Assembly (NCBI GenBank): GCA_900543845.1
Contig: UQTD01000002.1
Location: 22,455 to 86,454 of the forward strand
Origin: an uncultured Collinsella sp.
GTDB lineage: Bacteria; Actinomycetota; Coriobacteriia; Coriobacteriales; Coriobacteriaceae
DNA length: 64,000 nucleotides
Reading direction: 5' to 3'
Shown here one piece after another: positions 42,148 through 50,957 of this stretch (the first letter of the stretch is position 1; each line of letters begins with the position of its first letter). The notes below the pieces were generated by a model that searched no databases, was not told where the DNA came from, and saw nothing but the letters and a program-made list of their open reading frames with translations. A program made the translations under genes and the position numbers.

Positions 42148-43509
42148 TTACAGACCAGCGATATGGTCGGCGGGCGTCGCGACAACCTGTCCGGCGCTCT
42201 TGGTGGGACGCTTCTTTTTGGTTTCGGCCGTACCCAGCAGCCTCGCCTCAAGACCGCTCACCAAGCGCGCAAGCGGCAGGGTAATGACCAGGTAGAACAG
42301 GGCAGCAACCACATACGGCGTAATGGAGCCCGTCGTGGCCACGATGGTGCGGGCGTTCATGACGATCTCGACCACGCCCACGGCCGCGAGCAGCGACGTA
42401 TCCTTGTAAAGCAGGATGAACTCACTGGTCAACGTAGGCAGGACATTGCGGAACGTCTGCGGAATCATAACGTAGAGCAGCGTCTGGAAGGCGTTCATGC
42501 CCAGTGAGCGAGCAGCCTCATTCTGGCCCTTGGGGATCGACTGAATACCGGCACGGAAAATCTCGCACAGGTACGCAGACGAGTTCATGGCCATGACGAT
42601 AACGCCCAGCACATAGTCGTCAACCTTGACGCCGGCCAGCGGCAGGCCAAAGAACGCGATGTAGATCTGCAGGAACGCCGGCGTACCGCGGATGATATTC
42701 ACATAGATGCCGGCAAGACAACGAAGGATACGCGACTTGGAAATGCGCATGAGCGACAGCGCAAAGCCAAAGGGAATGGCCAACGGAAATGCCACGAGCA
42801 CGATCGAGAGCGACATGAGGAAGCCCTTAAAGACGATCGGCAGGCTCTGGACCAAAATGACCGGGTTTAAGAACAGGCGAAGGAACATGTTGGAATTCCA
42901 TGCCTCGACCCACGGCTGCTCCTTAAGGTCGGCCAGGAAGTTATCGAATGCCGTCACGCCCTTGATCTCGACGGAAGGAATCTTGGAAATCTTCTTGGTC
43001 GAACCGTCGGCGAGCGTATAGGTGCCGCTAAAGGCCTCTTCGCCGCCCTCGACGGGAAACGTCACGCCGTAAACCTCGACACGGAAAAAGCCGCCGGCAG
43101 GCGCCGTCTCGCCAAAGTCGATCTTGAGCGTCTGGCCGTCAGCCTTGCACGTGGGCTTCATGGGCGTACGATCCATGAGGTCCTCGCCCGAGAGCATCGT
43201 CAATCGCGTGTCATCGGTACCAAACGTCGTGCCGTCGACAAACGTCAGCGAAAGACCGCTCAGCTCCTCGTCGGCATCGGCCTGAACTTCCCAGGTAATG
43301 CGCGTCTCGGTGCCGCCGACCACAGCGCTGCCCGAACCGGTATTGGGTCGGGCGGTAATCTTTGCGGTCTCAAGCGCCTGGGCGGTCGTGGGCACGCAGG
43401 CCCCCGCGCATACCAGGGCGAGCGCCACAGCCAGGGCACAGGCCAGCTTTTGGAGCATCGAGGGCAGTGGAAAACGCTGCTCCGCGGCCCCTTTGTTCAG
43501 TCGAGACAA
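42148..43509 (-). CDS. amino-acid ABC permease with signal peptide and extra N-terminal extracytoplasmic domain
   Basis: 453 residues, about twice a usual HisM/GlnP permease. A signal peptide or first helix (ALAVALALVCAGACVPTTAQ) is followed by about 160 residues of beta-rich sequence (TARPNTGSGSAVVGGTETRI and onward), then the permease domain from about 235 with the EAA-type loop AARSLGMNAFQTLLYVMIPQ. The TTG at 43509 has AGGAG five bases upstream; the frame is open from 43614 and an ATG at 43458 has no SD. The extra domain might dock the lipoprotein or bind substrate. Separated from the binding-protein gene by a hairpin. Confidence 0.85.
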   Translation of the reverse strand: MSRLNKGAAEQRFPLPSMLQKLACALAVALALVCAGACVPTTAQALETAKITARPNTGSGSAVVGGTETRITWEVQADADEELSGLSLTFVDGTTFGTDDTRLTMLSGEDLMDRTPMKPTCKADGQTLKIDFGETAPAGGFFRVEVYGVTFPVEGGEEAFSGTYTLADGSTKKISKIPSVEIKGVTAFDNFLADLKEQPWVEAWNSNMFLRLFLNPVILVQSLPIVFKGFLMSLSIVLVAFPLAIPFGFALSLMRISKSRILRCLAGIYVNIIRGTPAFLQIYIAFFGLPLAGVKVDDYVLGVIVMAMNSSAYLCEIFRAGIQSIPKGQNEAARSLGMNAFQTLLYVMIPQTFRNVLPTLTSEFILLYKDTSLLAAVGVVEIVMNARTIVATTGSITPYVVAALFYLVITLPLARLVSGLEARLLGTAETKKKRPTKSAGQVVATPADHIAGL

Positions 43510-43573
43510 GGTGGCTCCTATCGTAGAAGTTGCCGGCAAAACGAGACGGAAATGCTCTCCGTCAAGAGAAGCG

Positions 43574-43607
43574 CAAAGGCCCTCTCCGCCAAAACGGAAA
43601 GGGCCCG
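43574..43607 (-). terminator. intra-operon hairpin between binding protein and permease genes
   Basis: Minus strand GGGCCCTTTCCG/CGGAGAGGGCC followed by TTTGCG. Probably a partial terminator or 3'-protecting stem that keeps binding-protein mRNA in excess. Confidence 0.55.
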
Positions 43608-43627
43608 CGCGCAATCAAGTAGCTATT

Positions 43628-44488
43628 TTACTTGATGTTATACTTAGCCATGAGGGCGTCGACGGTACCGTCGTCGGTCAGGTCCTTGATGGCCTGGTTG
43701 ATGTCGTCCTTGAGCTTGGTGTTGCCCTGGTTGATGGCGATGGCGTACTCCTCGCCGGTGCTGATCTGCTTAATGGTCTGGCAGGTGTTGAACTGCTCGG
43801 CGGTCAGCTGGCTGGCAACGGAGCGGTTGGTGACTACGGCGTCGCCCTTATCGGACTGCAGGGCGCTGAAGCACTCGGTAGCGTCCTTGTAGGGGACGAT
43901 CTTGGCCTTGGGGAAGTTCTCCTGGGCAAAGGACTCGGCGGTCGAGCCAGACTGGACGATGATGGTAGCGTCGGCGTTGTTGAGCTTCTCGCTGTAGTTG
44001 TCGGCCGTAATGTCGGTGTTATCGACCTTGGTCACGATAGCCTGATCGTCCATGTAGTAGGAATCGGAGAAAGTGACTTCCTTCTCACGCTCGGGCGTGT
44101 CGGTGATAGCCGCAATGGAGACGTCATACTTGGCGCCCGAAGCGACGCCCGGAACCAGCGTGTCAAAGTCATTGTTGACGTACTCGACATCCAGGCCCAG
44201 CTTGTCGCCGATAGCCTTGATGAGTTCAAGGTCAAAGCCCTGATAATCGCCGTTGTCATCCTTGTACTCAAACGGAGCGTACTCGGCAGAGGTGCCGACG
44301 GTCAGCGTACCGTCCTTGACGAGCGCGTACTCCTTGGAGCCGTCGACCTTCTCGACCTTAGCGTCGTCAGAGCTGCTGGAACCGGCATCAGAACCAGAGG
44401 TGGCGTTGGACGAGCCGCAGCCCGTCAGTGCGAGGGCGAGCGCCATGGCGCCCGTGGCGGCAAATGCGCCAAGCTTCTTGAGCTTCAT
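43628..44488 (-). CDS. amino-acid ABC transporter substrate-binding lipoprotein
   Basis: 286 residues. Lipoprotein signal with lipobox ALTGCGSS (Cys about 24), a Ser/Asp-rich tether, then SBP family 3: GTSAEYAPFEYKDDNGDYQG (about 66-85), FDLELIKAIGDKLGL, and IAAITDTPEREKEVTFSDSY. It binds a polar amino acid and delivers it to the permease encoded next. ATG 44488 with AAGGAG eight bases upstream. Confidence 0.93.
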   Translation of the reverse strand: MKLKKLGAFAATGAMALALALTGCGSSNATSGSDAGSSSSDDAKVEKVDGSKEYALVKDGTLTVGTSAEYAPFEYKDDNGDYQGFDLELIKAIGDKLGLDVEYVNNDFDTLVPGVASGAKYDVSIAAITDTPEREKEVTFSDSYYMDDQAIVTKVDNTDITADNYSEKLNNADATIIVQSGSTAESFAQENFPKAKIVPYKDATECFSALQSDKGDAVVTNRSVASQLTAEQFNTCQTIKQISTGEEYAIAINQGNTKLKDDINQAIKDLTDDGTVDALMAKYNIK

Positions 44489-44635
44489 AATCAGTCTCCT
44501 TCCGGTGACCCCGTTTGATTCAGAGGTCTGCAAAAACTGATGGCTATTATGCACCCGCTTGGGAGAATCTGCAATTAGAAAACTGATTGAAACAAACCCA
44601 TAACGTGAATGGAACACTCCACTTTGTGACAGTCA

Positions 44636-45502
44636 TTACTGCTGTAACGACCTTAACAGTTTGATTTCAGCCGCATAACCTGCAAGTTCGTTCGGTGTCT
44701 CCAAAATATATGGAAGTGCACGCAAGCGGCTATTCGATACAATATTCTGCATAACCTGCATATCGCCGCCAAACTCTTCACTACCTAGATAGCCCTTACC
44801 GATGCATTCGTGGCGGTCCTTATGGGCGCCGCAGGGATTCTTGGAGTCATTGATGTGCACGGCGCGCAGGCGCTCGATACCCACCACACGATCGAACTCG
44901 TCGAGTACGCCGTCCAGATCATGGATGATGTCGTAGCCAGCATCGCTCACATGGCAGGTGTCCAGACACACGCCCAGCTTGTCCGATAGCTCTGGACGTC
45001 TGGCAGCAACACCCTCGATAATGCGCGCCAGCTCTTCAAAGCTACGGCCCACCTCGGTGCCCTTGCCGGCCATGGTCTCGAGCAGCACCGTCGTCTGCTG
45101 GCCCTCAAACATCACCTGGCACAGGGTGTCGACGATCATCTGAATGCCGGCATCAGTCCCCTGCCCCACATGCGCACCGGGATGGAAGTTGTAGTAGTTG
45201 CCGGGCAGCGCTTCCATGCGCTGCAGATCCTCGGCCATGGCCTCCAGGGCAAACTCGCGCGCCCGCTCCTTAGCGGAGCAGGGGTTATAGGTATAGGGGG
45301 CATGCGCCACGAGTGGGCCGAAGTCGTTTTGCTCCATAAGCTCGCGCAGGGCCGCCACGTCATCCATGTCAAGATCTTTCGCCTTGCCGCCGCGCGGGTT
45401 GCGCGTAAAGAATGCAAAGGTATTGGCGCCAATGGATAGCGCCGTCTCCCCCATCGCCCGATAGCCCTTCGTCGTCGAAAGATGGCACCCAATCGTCAGC
45501 AT
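44636..45502 (-). CDS. nfo: endonuclease IV (AP endonuclease)
   Basis: 288 residues, normal length, TIM barrel. HLSTTKGY at the start, [13 protein letters not shown] (metal His), [16 protein letters not shown] (Glu), [36 protein letters not shown]. It cuts the backbone at abasic sites with three Zn ions. ATG 45502 after GGGGGAG. It may share a transcript with nothing else; repeat C1 lies just upstream. Confidence 0.92.
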   Translation of the reverse strand: MLTIGCHLSTTKGYRAMGETALSIGANTFAFFTRNPRGGKAKDLDMDDVAALRELMEQNDFGPLVAHAPYTYNPCSAKERAREFALEAMAEDLQRMEALPGNYYNFHPGAHVGQGTDAGIQMIVDTLCQVMFEGQQTTVLLETMAGKGTEVGRSFEELARIIEGVAARRPELSDKLGVCLDTCHVSDAGYDIIHDLDGVLDEFDRVVGIERLRAVHINDSKNPCGAHKDRHECIGKGYLGSEEFGGDMQVMQNIVSNSRLRALPYILETPNELAGYAAEIKLLRSLQQ

Positions 45503-45520
45503 CTCCAGCTCCCCCTCATC

Positions 45521-45603
45521 AGTTGCGGTGAAATAGTTCCTGTTTGGCCCCTATTCTGCCGCAAACAGGAACTATTCCACCGCAACTTATAAAAGGGGCA
45601 TCA
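45521..45603. repeat. 84-bp palindromic repeat, copy C1
   Basis: AGTTGCGGTGAAATAGTTCC... (45521-45545) pairs over about 25 bases with its complement (45563-45587), then TATAAAAGGGGCATCAG. Copy C2 at 46707-46790 is nearly identical and in the same orientation. Confidence 0.85.
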
Positions 45604-45673
45604 GAGATGCGGGCCGCCAAGCACTACGGCTACGGGCGCCAGCGTCATGATCCCCTACGCGTCAGCGCCAAGC

Positions 45674-46693
45674 CTAGAGGGCTAGACGGATTGCATCGAT
45701 AATGCGCGCGCAGCGCTGTGTGGCGGCAAGGGGCATGACGGGACTCTCGAGTTTCCCCGCCCGGATGAGCTGGGTCGCATGCTGGATTTCGCCGTAGAAA
45801 TCATCGACCTCAAACGGGGCATTTATTTCGAGCGTTCGCCCGTCGGAATACTTCACATGGGCGAGCTCGGGGCGATGGAGACGGTCGATTTCCAACGAGC
45901 CCCGCTCGCAGGCAATCGTTAAGCGGCTTTCATATGCTGCTTTGCCGTCGCACACCATATGAATGGGTATACCGCCGACACTCATATGGATCTCGTCGGC
46001 CCAATCGACGCGGCCGCCCGATACGTCACGCCAGCGAACTTCACGGGACGAAACCTCGCACGCACCCGCGAGCAAATCCTCAAACCAACCGACCGCATAG
46101 CAGCCCATGTCATATAGACAGCCACCCTGCAACGGGTCGAGCAGATAACTCGAAGGGGGCTCACCATAATCGAGTTTTTGCACGCTTTCAATCGAGACGA
46201 TACGGCCGAGCTCGCCCGACGCAAGCAAGCCCTTCACGCGAGTACGCATCGGACAAAACCGATTTTTCATCGCCTCCATAAACAGCACGCCGCGCTCACG
46301 GGAAACGGAGGCGATCGCATGGGCCTCTTCTTCATTCAAAACGGCCGGCTTTTCGCACAGCACGGCCTTTCCGGCGCGCAGCGCGCGACAGACCCAACGC
46401 GCATGCATGCCATGTGGAAGAGCCAAGTAGATTGCGTCGACATCGGGGTCGGCAATCAACGCATCATAAGCTGCATCGCCGTTATCGTCAGCCGTGGCAT
46501 AACTGTGCGCGGCATCAATCGAAAACGCCCTGCAAAACTCCTCAACATGCGAAGGAGTGCGACCGGCGGCAGCCACAAGCCGTGCCCCGTCCACCTCCCT
46601 GAGCGACGATGCAAATCGATGCGAAATGCGCCCAGCGCCCAAAACGCCCCAACGAACCTCACGCAAATCATCACATGAATCCCGATGGCCCAC
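45674..46693 (-). CDS. Gfo/Idh/MocA-family oxidoreductase, between repeats C1 and C2
   Basis: 339 residues. Rossmann GVLGAGRISHRFASSL (about 17), EKPAVLNEEEA (about 114, the family's Lys-Pro), GGCLYDMGCYAVGW (about 186-199). Such NAD(P)-linked enzymes act on sugars, inositols or trans-dihydrodiols; the substrate is unknown. GTG at 46693 with AAGGGGG nearby. The gene lies precisely between two 84-bp direct repeats, and its SD abuts repeat C2. Confidence 0.85.
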   Translation of the reverse strand: MGHRDSCDDLREVRWGVLGAGRISHRFASSLREVDGARLVAAAGRTPSHVEEFCRAFSIDAAHSYATADDNGDAAYDALIADPDVDAIYLALPHGMHARWVCRALRAGKAVLCEKPAVLNEEEAHAIASVSRERGVLFMEAMKNRFCPMRTRVKGLLASGELGRIVSIESVQKLDYGEPPSSYLLDPLQGGCLYDMGCYAVGWFEDLLAGACEVSSREVRWRDVSGGRVDWADEIHMSVGGIPIHMVCDGKAAYESRLTIACERGSLEIDRLHRPELAHVKYSDGRTLEINAPFEVDDFYGEIQHATQLIRAGKLESPVMPLAATQRCARIIDAIRLAL

Positions 46694-46706
46694 GACAGCC
46701 CCCTTC

Positions 46707-46790
46707 AGTTGCGGTGGAATAGTTCCTGTTTAAGCCCTATTTTGCCGCAAACAGGAACTATTCCACCGCAACTTATAAAAGGGGCATCAG
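46707..46790. repeat. 84-bp palindromic repeat, copy C2
   Basis: Same structure as C1 with only a few changes in the loop (TTAAGCCCTATTTTG against TTGGCCCCTATTCTG). The stop codon of the aldo/keto reductase (46787-46789) lies inside its last bases. Confidence 0.85.
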
Positions 46791-47974
46791 GAGCGCGTTT
46801 TGCAAAAGGCCTTAAGCGCGGTCGTTACGGGGCCAGGCTGGAAACGTCGGCGCACATCGTCGAGACGCTCGGGAATATCGATGTGCTGCGGGCAGTGACG
46901 CGCGCATTTGCCGCACTTGACGCAATTGCTCACCAGCTTGGGCTCGCCTGTACGCACCGCGCTCGCCGTAAAGTATTGAGACAGCCCCGTAAACCAACTA
47001 TGCGCGTAGCTCGCGTTGTAGGCGCCAAAGCAGCCGGGAATATTGATGCCCTTGGGGCACGGCATGCAGTAGCCGCACCCCGTACAGGGCACGCGATTCG
47101 ATTTCTCAAACTCTCCCAGCACACGCGCGATGGTATCGAGCTGCTCTGTTGTCATCGAATCCGGCAGTGCGCAATCCGCCAATGCCGCGTTCTCGTCCAC
47201 CTGCGCGGTATCGGTCATGCCCGAAAGCAGCATCGTGACTTGAGGATGGTTCCACACCCACGAAAGGCCCCAAGCAGCCGGCGTCTTCAGATACGGATCG
47301 CGTACGTCATCGAGCACGGCGCGGGCCCGCGGAGGCAGCTTGCCCGCCAGGCGTCCACCCAAAAGCGGTTCCATCACAAACACCGCGAGCCCGCGCTCGG
47401 CAGCTGCCATGAGTCCCGCCGTTCCTGCTTGGTAGCGCTCTCCAGCGTAGTTGTACTGGATCTGGCAAAAGTCCCAGTCATACGCGTCAAGCATCGTGAG
47501 GAAGTCCGCCGCACTGCCGTGGTACGAAAAACCTATCTGGCGAATACGCCCCGCAGCCTTTTGGTGCGCAATCCAGTCCTCGATACCCAACGCTGCCACG
47601 CGCTCCCACTGCGCGGGCGAGGTGATGTTGTGCATGAGGTAGTAGTCGATATGGTCAGTCCGCAAACGGTGCAGTTGCTCGTCAAAAAAGCGGTCGAAAT
47701 CCTCCGCGCATTTGCACGAAGCATGCGGCAGCTTGGTCGCGAGCAAAACCTGGTCGCGTAGGCCCAGGCGCTCAAGCGAAGCGCCCACGCAAGCCTCGTT
47801 GCCGGGATAGAGATAGGCCGTGTCCAGGTAGTTAATCCCCTGCTCCACCGCACGGGAAATGATGGCATCGGCTGTCTTCGCATCCGGGTGTCCCGGCGCA
47901 CCGGGAAACCTCATGCAACCCAGCCCCAACGCCGAGATACGGTTGCCGCTTTTGGGGTCAACGCGATATTGCAC
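46787..47974 (-). CDS. aldo/keto reductase with C-terminal 4Fe-4S domain
   Basis: 395 residues. AKR barrel: SALGLGCMRFPG, INYLDTAYLYPG (Asp/Tyr), YYLMHNI, KAAGRIRQIGFSYHG. From about 300 a ferredoxin-like part: VPCTGCGYCMPCPKGINIPG and later NCVKCGKCARHCPQHIDIPE, two Cys clusters for 4Fe-4S centres. This type is common in anaerobes; substrate unknown. GTG at 47974 after GGAGAGGAGG. The tail ends inside repeat C2. Confidence 0.9.
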   Translation of the reverse strand: MQYRVDPKSGNRISALGLGCMRFPGAPGHPDAKTADAIISRAVEQGINYLDTAYLYPGNEACVGASLERLGLRDQVLLATKLPHASCKCAEDFDRFFDEQLHRLRTDHIDYYLMHNITSPAQWERVAALGIEDWIAHQKAAGRIRQIGFSYHGSAADFLTMLDAYDWDFCQIQYNYAGERYQAGTAGLMAAAERGLAVFVMEPLLGGRLAGKLPPRARAVLDDVRDPYLKTPAAWGLSWVWNHPQVTMLLSGMTDTAQVDENAALADCALPDSMTTEQLDTIARVLGEFEKSNRVPCTGCGYCMPCPKGINIPGCFGAYNASYAHSWFTGLSQYFTASAVRTGEPKLVSNCVKCGKCARHCPQHIDIPERLDDVRRRFQPGPVTTALKAFCKTRS

Positions 47975-48136
47975 CGCCCCTCCTCTCCCCTCGAAGCCCT
48001 AATGAGGCGAAACACAATGGTCACGTCATCGAAACACATTGGAATCGTAATCGAGAACGTATCGTAACGTAGCAGCAATCGAGCCGTCACGACACCGCTT
48101 TAACATCAGCAAAAAGCCCGATGAAAGGAGGCGAGC

Positions 48137-48331
48137 GTGACCACACGCGAGAATGCCTGCCCCTACCCCGGCGAGCAGTACATCCTCTCGGCCGATCGTT
48201 ACCAGATCGAGGTCATGGACCATCTGGACGAGCTTCCCGCCACAGGCGCCGTCATCTTCTGCACCTTCCCTAAGGTCCGCGATGGTGTCGGATACCCCGC
48301 GCGCGTCTTTGCGGTCTGCCCTGCAGCGTAG
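48137..48331 (+). pseudogene. 64-residue remnant of a cyclase (kynurenine-formamidase-like) gene
   Basis: GTG at 48137 with AAAGGAGG seven bases upstream. HLDELPATGAVIFCTFPKV and DGVGYPARVFAVCP match the C-terminal end of the metal-dependent cyclase family (normally about 210 residues), while the N-terminal ENACPYPGE recalls the family's first strand. The catalytic HxGTHxDxP region is absent, so an internal deletion is likely. It may instead be a genuine small protein, since start and SD are good. Confidence 0.45.
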
Positions 48332-48407
48332 CGTCCAGGCAAACGTTTCTTTTTTATAACAGCCGTCCCGCGCACCCACCAATCACTCTGGCGGCATACA
48401 ATCCATC

Positions 48408-48434
48408 AGGCGCCCCTTACGCGGGCGCCTTTTA
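48408..48434 (+). terminator. intrinsic terminator directly before the panE ribosome site
   Basis: AGGCGCCC/GGGCGCCT (8 bp, 7-base loop) followed by TTTATAT, then GGGGAG of panE two bases later. It either ends the upstream transcript or attenuates panE. Confidence 0.8.
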
Positions 48435-48452
48435 TATGGGGAGATGATTCAC

Positions 48453-49367
48453 ATGCAGATCAACAAGGTTGCTTTTATCGGCAAGGGCGGCGTCGGCCTG
48501 CTCTACGGCAGCATGATTGCCATGGCCCTCGGCAATGATGCCGTCGAATACGTTATGGATGACGCCCGTTTTGAGCGTCACGCGGGCGATGCGCTCACCG
48601 TCAACGGCGAGCCCTGTGCGCTCAAATCCGTCCGCGCCAGCGAGGCAACGCCCGCCGATCTGGTCATTCTCACGGTCAAGACGACTGGACTCAACCAAGC
48701 ACTCAAGACTATGGAGCGCGTCGTGGGGCCCAATACGCTCATCGCCTCGCTGTGCAACGGCATTACAAGCGAACAAAAGATTGCCGAGCGCTTTGGCTGG
48801 AAGCGCACCGTCCTGGGTATCTGCCAGGGCATGGACGCCGTATTCCTCGACAGCGCGCTCACCTTTACCAACACTGGCGAAATCCGCTTTGGCGCGGCGG
48901 CCGGTACGGATTCCGCAACCATCACCGCAATCGACGAGCTCTACACGCGCTGCGGCATCGCCCATACCGTCGAGAGCGACATTGCGCACCGCATGTGGGC
49001 CAAACTCATGCTCAACGACGGCATCAACCAGACCTGCATGGCCTACGGCGGGACCTACGGAAGCGCCACGGAGCCGGGCTCCGAGCAGCGTCGCTGCTTT
49101 GTTTCCGCCATGCGCGAAACGCTTGCGGTCGCCAACGCCGAGGGCATTGAGCTGACCGAGGCAGACCTGACGCAGATGGTGCACCTCATAGAGGGAATCG
49201 ACCCCACCGGCATGCCCTCGATGGCGCAGGACCGCATCGCACAACGAAGAACCGAAGTCGAGGAGTTCGCGGGCACCATTTGCCGCCTCGCGGCCAAACA
49301 CGATATCCAAGTGCCGCAGAACGAATGGCTCTATCAGCGCATTCGCGATATCGAGGTAAGCTGGTAG
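48453..49367 (+). CDS. panE: 2-dehydropantoate 2-reductase family protein
   Basis: 304 residues. NADP-binding VAFIGKGGVGLLYGS, LVILTVKTTGLNQAL (catalytic Lys region), SLCNGITSEQ and AHRMWAKLMLNDGINQ (Lys/Asn of the C-domain). PanE reduces ketopantoate to pantoate for CoA; family members also act on other 2-oxo acids. ATG at 48453, nine bases after GGGGAG; the ATG at 48444 is too close to it. A terminator-like hairpin stands immediately upstream. Confidence 0.85.
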   Translation: MQINKVAFIGKGGVGLLYGSMIAMALGNDAVEYVMDDARFERHAGDALTVNGEPCALKSVRASEATPADLVILTVKTTGLNQALKTMERVVGPNTLIASLCNGITSEQKIAERFGWKRTVLGICQGMDAVFLDSALTFTNTGEIRFGAAAGTDSATITAIDELYTRCGIAHTVESDIAHRMWAKLMLNDGINQTCMAYGGTYGSATEPGSEQRRCFVSAMRETLAVANAEGIELTEADLTQMVHLIEGIDPTGMPSMAQDRIAQRRTEVEEFAGTICRLAAKHDIQVPQNEWLYQRIRDIEVSW

Positions 49368-49400
49368 CGCCAACGCGCCGCATTCAACAGCCTTAACAGC

Positions 49401-49439
49401 AAAGCCGCCGCAAGGGAACCTTTCCCCTGCGGCGGCTTT
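49401..49439. terminator. bidirectional intrinsic terminator after panE
   Basis: AAAGCCGCCGC pairs with GCGGCGGCTTT, with a further AGGGGAAAG/CTTTCCCCT-like inner pairing. It serves panE and the convergent small membrane gene. Confidence 0.85.
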
Positions 49440-49475
49440 CATCTTCGTCTATGACCGGCGGCAACCTCACAACAG

Positions 49476-49682
49476 TTAGCGTTGCGACTCAGGCACCTCG
49501 TCCTCGCCATCGCGGCAAAGAACTACACCCGCACTTCCCAGCAGTGCGGCCGCGACCAACGCACTGACCACGATAGAGGCAGCCCCACAAGACCCCTGCA
49601 TGCCCGCAACGAGCGCGGCCGTAGGACCAAGGCAGCCAAGCACCAATGCGACGGCGGCAATGGCAATATCTCGAGCGTTCAC
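49476..49682 (-). CDS. small two-helix membrane protein, unknown
   Basis: 68 residues. Two hydrophobic helices: IAIAAVALVLGCLGPTAALV and ASIVVSALVAAALLGSAGVV, then an acidic tail (CRDGEDEVPESQR). GTG at 49682 with GGAGG ten bases upstream. It ends at the shared terminator with panE. No family recognised; small size makes the call tentative. Confidence 0.5.
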   Translation of the reverse strand: MNARDIAIAAVALVLGCLGPTAALVAGMQGSCGAASIVVSALVAAALLGSAGVVLCRDGEDEVPESQR

Positions 49683-49797
49683 AAGACCACTTCCTCCACG
49701 AGAAAGACCTTATTTCTCATGAACTAGTGTGCCCCGCGCCCATATGCGCGGCGTACTGCCACGGTAAGCGCTCTGTTAGCTCAAGCGCATGCATAGA

Positions 49798-49841
49798 ACG
49801 GGCGTCCTTACGTTGCCCTAAAGCTCGGTAAAGACGCCCGT
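49798..49841. terminator. hairpin after the secreted protein gene
   Basis: ACGGGCGTC (49798-49806) pairs with GACGCCCGT (49833-49841), with no convincing U-tract. The rest of the 49683-49868 spacer shows nothing else. Confidence 0.4.
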
Positions 49842-49868
49842 CCGCCAAATATCCGTGATGCAGAATAA

Positions 49869-50645
49869 TTACCAGCCAGTGTAGTAGTCGGTGGTTCCGG
49901 CAGCGCAGCCGGAGTCATAGACCTTGCACTCACCCTTGGAGCCGGTAAACGTGGAGCCTTGGGCCTTATCGCCCGCGGCCACGACGTAGTAGCCATCGGA
50001 ATCGCGCCAAAAGCCCTCGGAATCCTGCGTCCATTCGCCCGTGCGGTGATGATACAACACGTTGCTGCTGTAATAAGTCTCGCGGCGGCCGTTATAGTTA
50101 TTGACGCCGCTCGAGCGCGTCAGGCCCGAGCCGTTCGCGTAATACGCAGCGGACGTGTAAGACGAGCCGGAGCCGGCGTTGTAATACGAAGCCTGAACGG
50201 CCTCAGCGGCCTCGGCTTCGGCTGCGGCAGCCTCGAGCGCCTCGCGCTTGGCATCCTCAAGCGTGGAGCGAAGCTCGTCGAGCTCGGTCGACTTGGCGTC
50301 GACCTCCCCCATCGTCAACAGGCTACCCGCACCGTCGATGCAACCCTGCAGCACAGCGCGCTCGTCATCGGTAGCATAGTCGCCATACATATTCATAATG
50401 ATCTGAGCGCGCATCTCCAGGGAGTCGCGCTTTGCCCCCATCGAGGCATTCCACTCCTGCATAGAGCCATAACCATCGCCGCGGTAGTCGACGGGCTGCA
50501 CCAGCGTCGCCTCGGACGGCGTAGATCCGACCGTATCGGATAGTGTTGCCGCGTGGGCATCAGTTGCGCCGGCGCCCACCAAAAGTGCCACGGTCAGAGC
50601 GGCGGAAAGGGCGGCGGCTTTCGGTTTTCGTGAATCGATCCTCAT
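49869..50645 (-). CDS. secreted protein with Ala/Glu coiled coil and Tyr/Gly-rich C-terminal module
   Basis: 258 residues. Signal peptide with basic start (MRIDSRKPK) and hydrophobic core ALSAALTVALLVGAGAT, cleavage near AHA-AT (about 32). About 100-145 is an Ala/Glu helix (AKREALEAAAAEAEAAEAV), followed by a Ser/Tyr/Gly-rich stretch. The C-terminal module WTQDSEGFWRDSDGYYVVAA to CKVYDSGCAAGTTDYYTGW has two cysteines and looks like a compact wall-associated fold I cannot name. ATG at 50645 with GGAGG upstream. Probably envelope-associated. Confidence 0.7.
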   Translation of the reverse strand: MRIDSRKPKAAALSAALTVALLVGAGATDAHAATLSDTVGSTPSEATLVQPVDYRGDGYGSMQEWNASMGAKRDSLEMRAQIIMNMYGDYATDDERAVLQGCIDGAGSLLTMGEVDAKSTELDELRSTLEDAKREALEAAAAEAEAAEAVQASYYNAGSGSSYTSAAYYANGSGLTRSSGVNNYNGRRETYYSSNVLYHHRTGEWTQDSEGFWRDSDGYYVVAAGDKAQGSTFTGSKGECKVYDSGCAAGTTDYYTGW

Positions 50646-50856
50646 GTAGCTGGAAACCTCCGTAGTGTGTTTTTGCTGCGTTTGAGCTGCGTGTGATTCG
50701 ATCGCGCTGCATAGTACCCCGAGCAAATCGCGACCTGCGGTTTTACTCAAAAGGCGCACGTCAATTGCGTAAAACTCACATCCTCTTAACAGGAGTTTTC
50801 CACAACTCGAATGCATAAAGCGTGCCAAAAACCCTGTTTTTGCACCCTCTCTATGC

Positions 50857-50894
50857 AAAAAAGGCACCTGTGCAACCATTGTTCGCACAGGCGC
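50857..50894 (-). terminator. metY terminator
   Basis: Minus strand GGCGCCTGTGC/GCACAGGTGCC hairpin followed by TTTTTTGC, 64 bases after the metY stop. The rest of 50646-50856 shows no further feature. Confidence 0.9.
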
Positions 50895-50957
50895 CTTGAG
50901 CAGGCATTTTATGCAGTTATACCTATCGAGTCGCAAGGGGTCCTTGCACAAGTCGCC

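Noticed and set aside
45521..46790. CRISPR array
   Set aside because: Only two repeat copies 1.2 kb apart with a gene between; palindromic, no regular spacers, no cas genes. No CRISPR array was seen anywhere in the window.
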